This document shows positions 18,449 to 26,363 of a stretch of 64,000 bases of DNA, in pieces. The stretch is taken from positions 9,447-73,446 of the forward strand of contig URAN01000008.1 of assembly GCA_900545865.1 (NCBI GenBank), in the 5' to 3' direction. The position numbers and the translations under genes are program-made. This DNA is from an uncultured Eubacteriales bacterium. Its GTDB lineage: Bacteria; Bacillota; Clostridia; Monoglobales; Monoglobaceae. The stretch's first letter is position 1, and each line of letters opens with the position of its first letter. The notes beneath the pieces are model-generated. The model made no database searches and was not told the DNA's origin. It saw nothing but the letters and a program-made list of their open reading frames with translations.

Positions 18449-18666
18449 TTTGGTAGAATCTTTTTTTAACCTTATAAATACACAAAAACAAGTGTTCCCA
18501 CAGAGAATATAGATAATTATAACGATTTTGTATGACAAAATATGTCATTTTGTCAAAAAGTTTAATTTTTTGGCAAAAAATTTTAAAATTTTTTTCAAAT
18601 GACAATATGTGTCTAACCTGAACATTATAATATAGTTATAGAACGATAAAAAAGGAGTTACTTGGG

Positions 18667-19617
18667 GTGGATAACAAAAAATCAAAATACGACAGGATTT
18701 TAACGCTTTATGAAAGGTTAAATTCGGGCGGAATAATAAACAAGGTCGAAGAGGCGTACAGTTTTAGCGTGAGCGAAAGAACAATCCAGCGCGACATAGA
18801 CGATATACGGGCATTTTTTGATAATAATTCATATAAAACCGGTTGTCATCGCGAGGTTGTGTATGATGCCGCCAGCAACGGTTATATGATAAAAAGCGAT
18901 AGTGATAAACACCTGAACGAAAAGGAAACGCTTGCGGTGTGTAAGATATTGCTCGATAACAGGTCGCTTTCAAAAAAAGAAATGATGGCGATAATAGACA
19001 AGCTTAAAAACTATGCGCCCGAAAGGTACAAAAAGGAAGTCACCGAGCTTATAAACAGCGAAAAGTTTCATTATTGCCAGCCACGGCACGGAAAGGATAT
19101 ACTCGATATACTTTGGGATATGGGGGTTGCCGTGGTAAGGCATAATATAGTCGAGGTCGAGTATTGTCGCAAGGACAAAACCAAGGTCAAGCGCCGTCTT
19201 AAACCGGTGGGAATAATGGCGGCGGATTTGTATTTTTATTTTGCGGCGTTTATCGATGACATAGATAAACAAGAGCATTTTAAAGACCCCGATGATATAA
19301 GCCCGACCATATACAGGATAGACAGAATAACGAAAGTAAAAAACACGGGCGAAAATTTTGTTGTTCCGTATAAAGACAGGTTCAGCGACGGGGAATTTAA
19401 AAAGCGGATACAGTTTATGTTTGGCGGACCGTTAAAGACAATAAGGTTTTCGTGCGACAGGGTTGCACTTGAAGCGGTGCTTGATAAGCTGCCGACTGCG
19501 GAGATAAAAGAGCAAAAAGAGGGAGTTTTTATAATAGAGGCGGAAACATTCGGCAACGGCGCACAAATGTGGCTCAGAACACAAGACGACAAAGTTAAAA
19601 TGTTGAATGTTGATTAA
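18667..19617 (+). CDS. WYL-domain transcriptional regulator
   Basis: This 316-residue protein has an N-terminal winged helix-turn-helix (about 1-65, VSERTIQRDIDDIRAFF) and a WYL-type ligand-binding region (about 150-240) with a C-terminal extension. WYL regulators bind nucleic acids or nucleotides and often control defence or DNA-damage loci (CapW/BrxR types). GTG 18667 follows AAGGAG (18651-18656). It heads a run of same-strand genes up to 24266 that contains no recognisable housekeeping genes, so it is a likely controller of that block. Confidence 0.82.
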   Translation: MDNKKSKYDRILTLYERLNSGGIINKVEEAYSFSVSERTIQRDIDDIRAFFDNNSYKTGCHREVVYDAASNGYMIKSDSDKHLNEKETLAVCKILLDNRSLSKKEMMAIIDKLKNYAPERYKKEVTELINSEKFHYCQPRHGKDILDILWDMGVAVVRHNIVEVEYCRKDKTKVKRRLKPVGIMAADLYFYFAAFIDDIDKQEHFKDPDDISPTIYRIDRITKVKNTGENFVVPYKDRFSDGEFKKRIQFMFGGPLKTIRFSCDRVALEAVLDKLPTAEIKEQKEGVFIIEAETFGNGAQMWLRTQDDKVKMLNVD

Positions 19618-19634
19618 GGAAAGAGGGGTAAGAA

Positions 19635-20264
19635 ATGAGCAGAAAAAATGAAAATTTGGAAACTATGGGTGAATTTAGGGTAATTTTTCAAAGAGAGTGG
19701 CTGCCGGAGGTATTTTTTTATAATATGAATGTATACATAGATGCGATTAACAAAGACGGCACACATAAATTGATTGAAGAAATATGGAATAGATTAGTTG
19801 AAAAGGGTGGAGAAAATCCGAGCGATTATCCGCTTGATTTTGAAATTGAAAGTTATTGTCTTGAAGATGAAACATATTTTTCGGCTATACAAATGAATGA
19901 TTTGCCGGGGTTGGAAGATAATCTTGCAATTTATGCTATGGTGGTGTTTGATACGGAAACGGGTAGAACACAATATTTTATGGGAGAAACAGACGGAGCG
20001 TCAAAAGGGGAGATGATAAATGGAGGAAAGTTTACATTCATATGTGAAATGTATCCGATAGAAAACGGATTTAAGCACAGAACATATGTTGCGCTTGCTG
20101 ATGATAGTAAGTGGCCTATGGAACCGATAAATAAAGATAAGGAATACGAGATGTTTGTTGATTACGCGTTAGACATTTTTTTAAATGGTTGTGACATCTA
20201 TGCTGAAATGGGCATTAAGAAAAACGGTAAGTATGGCCTTATTCAAGGCGGAAGGGATGATTGA
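19635..20264 (+). CDS. Uncharacterised acidic protein
   Basis: This 209-residue protein is not recognised. It is acidic, has no signal peptide or membrane segment, and reads as an alpha/beta domain with many aromatic residues (for example EVFFYNMNVYIDAI near 26). The start ATG 19635 follows AAGAGGGG and lies 17 bases after the WYL gene, so cotranscription is likely. Its stop overlaps the leader of the next small gene closely, again as in an operon. Base composition is more AT-rich than in the core genes upstream. Confidence 0.6.
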   Translation: MSRKNENLETMGEFRVIFQREWLPEVFFYNMNVYIDAINKDGTHKLIEEIWNRLVEKGGENPSDYPLDFEIESYCLEDETYFSAIQMNDLPGLEDNLAIYAMVVFDTETGRTQYFMGETDGASKGEMINGGKFTFICEMYPIENGFKHRTYVALADDSKWPMEPINKDKEYEMFVDYALDIFLNGCDIYAEMGIKKNGKYGLIQGGRDD

Positions 20265-20266
20265 AA

Positions 20267-20458
20267 ATGATTAAAACAGCAGGGAAAGTTTTATTGGCTT
20301 TAGCCGGTATGATCGGCATCGCAGTTCTCGTCAAACAAAACAGTGATATAAAATCAGAAAGTTTTGATTACAGCGGATATGATTATGGTGATTATGACGA
20401 TACATATGACGACTATTATTGGTGGAACGATTGGATGGAAGACGGAATAGTTTATTGA
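20267..20458 (+). CDS. Small membrane-anchored acidic Tyr/Asp-rich protein
   Basis: This 63-residue protein has an N-terminal hydrophobic helix (about residues 6-22). A tail dominated by Asp, Tyr and Trp (YDYGDYDDTYDDYYWW) follows, which should lie outside the membrane or act as a sticky acidic patch. ATG 20267 is preferred over an in-frame TTG two codons earlier that lies in the previous stop region. The previous gene ends only two bases upstream. The function is unknown. Confidence 0.5.
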   Translation: MIKTAGKVLLALAGMIGIAVLVKQNSDIKSESFDYSGYDYGDYDDTYDDYYWWNDWMEDGIVY

Positions 20459-20534
20459 AACAATGATGGCTTTGGAGAAAGGGAAAATATAAAAATTATT
20501 ATAAATTGCATTTTACTTAGGAGGAAAACAAGAA

Positions 20535-22010
20535 ATGGGTTTTGCGTTTGAAATAGAAAACGTTAATAAAACCGGGTTCGGAAATGCCTTGCTAAATGGC
20601 AGACTTGAAACGTCATCGCTTTTAGTAGGGGATTTGGTGTACGTTGGATATAATATGTCTGTCACTAAACTGGTGCGAATAAAGTCTATAAAAAAAGATT
20701 ATGGATTTGTTCCGGCAATAACAACTTTAAATGAAAAGGCGATTATTGAAATCGAAAACGAAGATGGAACAGCAATTGATTTATCTGAACTCGCGCCCGG
20801 AATGAGCTTGATAAACTCAAAGAATAAGATAGATACTCTAAAAGATAAAAAAACGGAAAAAGTATTTAATTTATGTAAAAAGTATGCGGAGAATGCAATA
20901 TGTTGTGATAATGCGAAAATAGCATATCTTTCGGATAATAATATAATAGTTTCGCATTTGGATAAGGTGATATTAGCAGGATTATATGTTAATAATTATT
21001 GTATAGTGGTTATTAGTTCAGATAAGTTAATTATATCAGAAATTGACTCCGGAATATATAGACACATTCCGTACAATAAAATTACAAAAGTGGATTCCAT
21101 AGGCAGAAAGATAACGATAAAGACTGACAATGGGAAAGAGACAATAAATTCGGAATATATACTTAGTAAAAATTTTAGTAAATTAATCAGAGAAATACGG
21201 GACGTCTTTTGCGATGAAAAAAGCTTTTGTGAATTTGATGAGGGTGATATAAAATCTCGAGATAGTGAAAAACGAAAAACAAGACCATTCTATATTCCGA
21301 ATATAAAGGGAAACTATGGGTTATCCGATAAATACGACAGAAAAAAATATGAAGATAAAAAAGCTATGAATGACTATAAAGATAGTTATTTTGACGGAAA
21401 GAAGATGGCGGCAGATGAATATACAGGTCAGCAGCTTCATGCAGATGCACAAAAAGCGAAAAATAAATACGGAACAAATAAATATACAACGCATACAGCG
21501 GAAACGGATCATATTGAGCCGATAAAAGGAACGTATGAAAAATGCAAAAAAACATTCGCCGGCAACCTTATTACAGATGAGCAGTTTGCAAATATAGTCA
21601 ATGATTCGGATAATTTTGCAGTAACGAATGCCCATATTAACCGAAGTATGGGAGCAAAACCAAAAAAGGATTATGTTCGTAATAATGGCGAAAAATTAAT
21701 ACAAGATAATGGAGGAAAGATAGCTGACAAGGCTGATAAGGCAAGGAAAGGTGTAAATAGAAAAATAAGAATACAAGCTGCGAAAAATGTTGGAGGTGAG
21801 GTAGGAATTGCGGCGTTAGAGGCAGGCTTATGTGCAATTCCTGATGTTGTATGTGATAATTACAGAGCTGTAAAAAACGGAGAAAAAACAAAAAAAGAGG
21901 CTTTTAAGGATGGAGCAAAGGAGGTGATGGGTATCGGTGCGGAAGGAGGTCTTAAACAAATCATTCAAATTGGATTAGAGGCTGCAATGAAAGTTGTTGA
22001 AAGTAGGTGA
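20535..22010 (+). CDS. Multidomain protein: EF-Tu domain-2-like barrel, PH-like region, HNH-like motif
   Basis: The first 95 of 491 residues look like translation-factor domain 2: FEIENVNKTGFGNALLNGRL, then VGDLVYV, ending ELAPGMSL, the same order as in EF-Tu. Residues about 145-225 resemble a bacterial PH-like domain. Around 320-380 an HNH-type pattern is visible: ETDHIEPIKG followed by DNFAVTNAHINRSMG. The C-terminus is helical with Gly/Ala-rich stretches that could contact membranes. ATG 20535 follows TAGGAGG. I do not recognise this combination as a described family. A nuclease effector in a defence or toxin setting is an inference. Confidence 0.6.
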   Translation: MGFAFEIENVNKTGFGNALLNGRLETSSLLVGDLVYVGYNMSVTKLVRIKSIKKDYGFVPAITTLNEKAIIEIENEDGTAIDLSELAPGMSLINSKNKIDTLKDKKTEKVFNLCKKYAENAICCDNAKIAYLSDNNIIVSHLDKVILAGLYVNNYCIVVISSDKLIISEIDSGIYRHIPYNKITKVDSIGRKITIKTDNGKETINSEYILSKNFSKLIREIRDVFCDEKSFCEFDEGDIKSRDSEKRKTRPFYIPNIKGNYGLSDKYDRKKYEDKKAMNDYKDSYFDGKKMAADEYTGQQLHADAQKAKNKYGTNKYTTHTAETDHIEPIKGTYEKCKKTFAGNLITDEQFANIVNDSDNFAVTNAHINRSMGAKPKKDYVRNNGEKLIQDNGGKIADKADKARKGVNRKIRIQAAKNVGGEVGIAALEAGLCAIPDVVCDNYRAVKNGEKTKKEAFKDGAKEVMGIGAEGGLKQIIQIGLEAAMKVVESR

Positions 22011-22113
22011 GTAAGGGATAACGTTTTAATGTGCAATCAATTAACATAAAAGATGACTGCCGAAGAAATTGTAAATTCAGTATATAAAAATACAAAAGGA
22101 AAGGAAAATAAAA

Positions 22114-22251
22114 ATGAATAAAAAAGCTGAGGAAATAATTAATAATATAAAAAAGGAGACAGGAAAGAACGCAAAACAGGCATTAGTGGGAACACTGGCA
22201 GCAGCTATTATTGGAACAATTAAAATTATAGCGGGTAAAAACAGTAAATAA
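22114..22251 (+). CDS. Small single-helix membrane peptide
   Basis: This 45-residue protein begins with a Lys-rich amphipathic stretch followed by one hydrophobic helix (LVGTLAAAIIGTIKIIAG, about 24-41). ATG 22114 follows AAAGGAAAGG. It lies between two same-strand accessory genes and could be an anchor, a type I toxin-like peptide or an accessory subunit; nothing discriminates between these. Confidence 0.45.
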   Translation: MNKKAEEIINNIKKETGKNAKQALVGTLAAAIIGTIKIIAGKNSK

Positions 22252-22294
22252 AAGGTATTTACTAATATTATAACCGAAAGGTGAGGAAAAACTA

Positions 22295-22903
22295 ATGAAT
22301 GGTAAAGTAATAAAAGGGATTGCGATTGGCATTGGTACACTGATTGTGTCCGGCGGAACGGCTATTGCAAAGTATATAAAGGACATAGAAACAAAGAAAA
22401 AAGAAGAACAGGAACGTTATAACAATGAAATTATAACATGTGACATATGCGATGCAAAAATGGTCAGAAAAACCGGGACACAATTAGAAGTAATAACAGA
22501 TGAATTGAGGTATGGCTGTCCCGTATCGCCGGAAGTGCTTAACTATATCTGCAAAAAGGTTATGAAAGACAACAAACCCGAACAATTGGCTTGCCAAAAA
22601 TGCAAATCCGAGATAAAAAATAAGATTCAAGAATTTATAGAAAAAGCGTTGAATTATGAAAATGTAGAGGCTTATCCGATTACATATGAAGGTCAGATTG
22701 ATTACAATCCGCAAATCACACAAGAAATTTGTACCGACTGGCACAGAGACAGGATAAGAGCCAGAATTGTATTGAGACAGTTAGCGGCAGTGGATGGATT
22801 TGATGTGATTTATAATTGTGATGAAGAGTGGACAGAAAAACATGAAGGCAATTATATTAAAAATCTATGTAAGTACAAAGGAATTGCTTCGCATAAAATT
22901 TAA
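22295..22903 (+). CDS. Membrane-anchored protein with Cys-pair zinc-binding motif
   Basis: This 202-residue protein has an N-terminal hydrophobic helix (about 8-26), then a charged linker, a CDIC pair near 49 and a CQKC pair near 99 that could form a zinc ribbon. Its C-terminal part is rich in Arg and aromatics. Start ATG 22295 follows GGTGAGG. It belongs to the AT-richer accessory block. The family is not recognised; a membrane-tethered nucleic-acid-binding role is only a guess. Confidence 0.5.
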   Translation: MNGKVIKGIAIGIGTLIVSGGTAIAKYIKDIETKKKEEQERYNNEIITCDICDAKMVRKTGTQLEVITDELRYGCPVSPEVLNYICKKVMKDNKPEQLACQKCKSEIKNKIQEFIEKALNYENVEAYPITYEGQIDYNPQITQEICTDWHRDRIRARIVLRQLAAVDGFDVIYNCDEEWTEKHEGNYIKNLCKYKGIASHKI

Positions 22904-22988
22904 ACTGTAAAGGGGAAGTGAGAACTTTATAAAAACCAAATTAACAAGTGACAAAATATCGAATAATTCATTAGAATAAGGTGATAGC

Positions 22989-23507
22989 ATGGCATATGAT
23001 ATAAAAGAACTAAGGCGATATATAGAAAAAAGTTACAGAGAGTGGAATTTAGTCGGCATTTTGAGTTTTAATAAATTTATTTCAGCTGATAGAGAAATAC
23101 GTTATGGAGAATGCGGAAATAAATATGCAGTTAGGCAAAGAAGATTAAAAGATTTAGTTAACAATCTTGATGAAACTTTTTCTCAAATGCTGATTAGACT
23201 GATTGATGAAAGAGGATTAAAGGATTCCGATGTTTATAAAAAGGCGAATATAGACAGAAAGCTTTTTTCAAAAATACGCAATTCAAAGGATTACAAACCG
23301 CGAAAGTCAACAGTTATTTCATTTGCCGTTGCACTTAACTTATCACTTGATGAAACAAATGATTTATTGGACAAAGCGGGGTTCGTTCTTTCGCACAGCA
23401 ATAAATTCGATATAATCATTGAATATTTTATAGTGAACGGGAACTATAATATGTCAGATATAAATGAGGCATTGTATGAATTTGAACAGCCTTTAATCGG
23501 TTCTTAA
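22989..23507 (+). CDS. Helix-turn-helix-like protein paired with a vWA gene
   Basis: This 172-residue protein matches a family widespread in Firmicutes: FSQMLIRLIDERG, KANIDRKLFSKIR, LNLSLDETNDLLDKAGF and HSNKFDIIIEYFI in that order, with an Xre-like helical core at about 60-130. Members are often next to von Willebrand A or TerD-type stress genes, and here a vWA gene follows after about 100 bases. ATG 22989 follows AAGGTGAT. The function of the pair is not established; regulation of the vWA protein is a reasonable inference. Confidence 0.65.
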   Translation: MAYDIKELRRYIEKSYREWNLVGILSFNKFISADREIRYGECGNKYAVRQRRLKDLVNNLDETFSQMLIRLIDERGLKDSDVYKKANIDRKLFSKIRNSKDYKPRKSTVISFAVALNLSLDETNDLLDKAGFVLSHSNKFDIIIEYFIVNGNYNMSDINEALYEFEQPLIGS

Positions 23508-23609
23508 AAATGTCGCTTTCAATGCGACCCAATATTTATTCGAAAGTGATATAATGTAATCATAAGGAATAAAGCCTTATGATTACATTATTTTTTGGAG
23601 GTTTTTAAA

Positions 23610-24266
23610 ATGAACAAAAACTTAACGGAGATGGTATTTATATTGGACAGGAGCGGTTCAATGGCGTGTCTCGAAGATGACACAATAGGGGGATATAACA
23701 GCCTTATTGAAAAACATCGGAATGATGAAAACGAGGTGATTATAACAACGGTTTTATTTGATACGCAATACAATATGATTCATGACAACGAAAACATTAA
23801 GTGTATTGAGCCGATGACGAAAAGAGAATATTATGCAAGAGGGAATACTGCGCTTTATGATGCAATTGGAAAGACAATTAAATACATAAATCATAAAAAC
23901 GATTTAAAATCAAAAGAAAATCTTCCATCGAAAACAATGGTGGTTATAATAACCGATGGCTATGAAAATGCAAGTAAGATGTATAACGGAATGCAAATTA
24001 AAAGAATGATATGCGAACAAAAGAAAATTTATGGCTGGGAATTTGTATTTCTGGGTGCAAACATTGATGCGGAAGAATATGCATCGGATATCGGTATAGA
24101 ACCAAATAGGTCGGTTACATATAAAGCAGATTCGAGAGGGACACAAATTAACTTTGAGTGCCTTTCCGATGCGTTTAGCTGTTTTTGCAAAGAAGGTAGA
24201 GTAGGTTCAAAGTGGAAAAATAAAATATCTCAATATACAAAAGAAGTTGAGAAATCCGACAAATGA
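23610..24266 (+). CDS. von Willebrand factor A domain protein
   Basis: This 218-residue cytoplasmic vWA protein has an intact metal-ion-dependent adhesion site: D13-x-S15-x-S17 (DRSGSM), the Thr of GNTALYD (near 87) and the Asp of ITDGYENAS (near 114). It has no signal peptide. ATG 23610 follows GGAGG (23597-23601). Proteins of this type occur with HTH partners and in tellurite or stress and defence-like clusters; the direct partner here is the upstream HTH protein. The gene ends at a strong terminator that closes the block beginning with the WYL regulator. Confidence 0.8.
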   Translation: MNKNLTEMVFILDRSGSMACLEDDTIGGYNSLIEKHRNDENEVIITTVLFDTQYNMIHDNENIKCIEPMTKREYYARGNTALYDAIGKTIKYINHKNDLKSKENLPSKTMVVIITDGYENASKMYNGMQIKRMICEQKKIYGWEFVFLGANIDAEEYASDIGIEPNRSVTYKADSRGTQINFECLSDAFSCFCKEGRVGSKWKNKISQYTKEVEKSDK

Positions 24267-24288
24267 TATATTTTCATTATAAAAAAAT

Positions 24289-24325
24289 AAATCCAAAGGC
24301 GAAATATGATTTCGTCTTTGGATTT
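24289..24325 (+). terminator. Terminator closing the WYL-vWA block
   Basis: A 17-bp arm (24289-24305, AAATCCAAAGGCGAAAT) pairs with 24309-24325 with one G-U pair and a 3-base loop, followed by T residues. Confidence 0.85.
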
Positions 24326-24547
24326 TTATCTTTTCACGTTGTGTAATAGTAAAAATTTTTCTCATAATTTTAGGCAGGTTGAAAGAAATTTTTAATTTTT
24401 TTCAAAGAAAAATAAAAAAACTATTGTAATTTTCGATGAAAAATGGTACAATAGTATTTATGGTATGAATATAGGCTGAAAATATTATGCTTTTTCGGCT
24501 TTTATTCGATTGAGTAAAAGAGTAAATGAATTCGGGAGATACACACT

Positions 24548-26272
24548 ATGTTAAAGAAAAAATGGCTTCTTAAAGAAATTGACAAGGCAAGAGTTCTTGA
24601 AATATCAAAAACTTTCGGCGTTTCGCCCTTGACTTCGATAGTTCTTTACAACCGCGGCATCAGAGATGATAAGGCAATCCAAAATTTCTTGTCAAAAGAC
24701 CAGGCCGCGCTGCATGATCCGTTTTTGATGCGTGATATGGATAAGGCGGTTGAACGTATTGCCGCCGCGAAAGAAGCAAATGAAAAAATTACAATCTACG
24801 GTGATTATGATGTGGACGGAATTACCGCGATTGCGGTCTTATACAAACATTTAAGCGGTATGGGAATGTCGGTTGACTATTACGTTCCCGACAGAATGCA
24901 AGAGGGTTACGGCGTGAACCGTGACGCGCTTGACAAGATTAAGGCAAACGGAAGTACCCTTATCATCACGGTTGACACGGGTATTACCGCGGTGGAAGAA
25001 TGCGAATACGCAAAATCAATCGGTCTTGACCTTATCATCACCGACCACCACGAATGCAAAGAGAAAATTCCTCAGGCTTATGCCGCAATAGACCCAAAAC
25101 GTAAGGACTGCGGCTATCCGTTCAAGAACCTTGCCGGGGTCGGCGTTGTGTTCAAGCTTATTACCGCAATCGAGGCGGCGGCAGGCAGACGCTCAACCGC
25201 CGAACTGATTGACAAATACGCGGATTTTATGTGTTTGGGTACGGTGGCGGATATTTCGCCGCTTATTGACGAAAACCGCATAATTGTGACCGAGGGTTTA
25301 AAACGTTTTAAGAACACAAAAAATATCGGTCTTAAAGCCTTGATAGACGTTTCGGTGGGTGACAAATTTATCACAACATCGACAATCGGATATATTATCG
25401 CGCCGCGCATAAATGCGAGCGGACGTCTCGGCTGTGCTTCACGCAGTGTTGAACTTTTCCTAACCGACAGCGAAAAGACGGCAAAGAGCCTTGCGCGGTC
25501 GCTATGTGACGAGAACTCGCTCAGACAACAGACCGAACAAAAAATGTTCAAAGAGGCGCTCGATTACATAGAGGAACACCCCGAGATAAACGATGATAAG
25601 ATTTTGGTTATTGCCCATGAGAACTGGCATAACGGAATTGTCGGAATCGTTTCATCAAAGATAACCGAAAAATTTTATAAGCCGTCCATTTTGTTCGCCG
25701 TTGACGGTGACGAGGCGAAAGGCTCGGGCAGGAGCATTTCGGGATTTAACCTTTTCGGCGCTCTCGAAAATTGTTCGGATATGCTCGAAAAATTCGGCGG
25801 TCACGAGCTTGCGGCGGGGCTTGCCATAAAGGCTGAAAACATTGAGGAATTCCGCAAAAAGATAAATGAGTATTCAAAAGATAAAATAAGCGAAAATATG
25901 ATGATTCCGACCGTTATGCTTGATGCGGCGATAAAAGTTCCGTACATAAATATGGATACGGTTCATGATATAAACCGCCTTCAGCCGTTCGGCGTTGAAA
26001 ACCCAACCCCTGCATTCGCGGTGCGGAATATAAGGATTCACAAAATCAGCGTAATGAGCGAGGGCAAGCACCTTAGAATGACATTGCTGAAAGACGGAAA
26101 GTATCTCGATGCGGTGGGATTCGGAATGGGTGAGTATTATCACCACCTCGAAGAGGGCGATTATGTCGATGTTGCTTTTGCGCTTGACATAAATGATTAT
26201 AAGGGATTTCAAAACGTTCAGCTTATTTTAAAGGACATAAAAAAAGTTGACGCCGATAAAGACGGCAATTAA
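24548..26272 (+). CDS. recJ: Single-stranded-DNA-specific exonuclease RecJ
   Basis: This 574-residue DHH-family 5'-3' exonuclease acts in recombination and mismatch repair. Metal-binding motifs are GDYDVDG (85-91) and the DHH triad D166-H167-H168 in ITDHHE; a DHHA1 domain with GHELAAG follows near 418. Length and order are normal for RecJ. Start ATG 24548 follows GGGAG. It forms a unit with the downstream relA after a small intervening terminator. Confidence 0.93.
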   Translation: MLKKKWLLKEIDKARVLEISKTFGVSPLTSIVLYNRGIRDDKAIQNFLSKDQAALHDPFLMRDMDKAVERIAAAKEANEKITIYGDYDVDGITAIAVLYKHLSGMGMSVDYYVPDRMQEGYGVNRDALDKIKANGSTLIITVDTGITAVEECEYAKSIGLDLIITDHHECKEKIPQAYAAIDPKRKDCGYPFKNLAGVGVVFKLITAIEAAAGRRSTAELIDKYADFMCLGTVADISPLIDENRIIVTEGLKRFKNTKNIGLKALIDVSVGDKFITTSTIGYIIAPRINASGRLGCASRSVELFLTDSEKTAKSLARSLCDENSLRQQTEQKMFKEALDYIEEHPEINDDKILVIAHENWHNGIVGIVSSKITEKFYKPSILFAVDGDEAKGSGRSISGFNLFGALENCSDMLEKFGGHELAAGLAIKAENIEEFRKKINEYSKDKISENMMIPTVMLDAAIKVPYINMDTVHDINRLQPFGVENPTPAFAVRNIRIHKISVMSEGKHLRMTLLKDGKYLDAVGFGMGEYYHHLEEGDYVDVAFALDINDYKGFQNVQLILKDIKKVDADKDGN

Positions 26273-26311
26273 TCCGATATTGTATTTAAAAGATACTTTG
26301 GTATCGAAGAT

Positions 26312-26337
26312 AAAGCCGACAATGTTATGTCGGCTTT
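26312..26337 (+). terminator. Terminator between recJ and relA
   Basis: A 10-bp stem AAAGCCGACA/TGTCGGCTTT with a six-base loop; the T tract is short. Confidence 0.6.
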
Positions 26338-26363
26338 AATTGATTTTAGGAAGTGACACAGCT

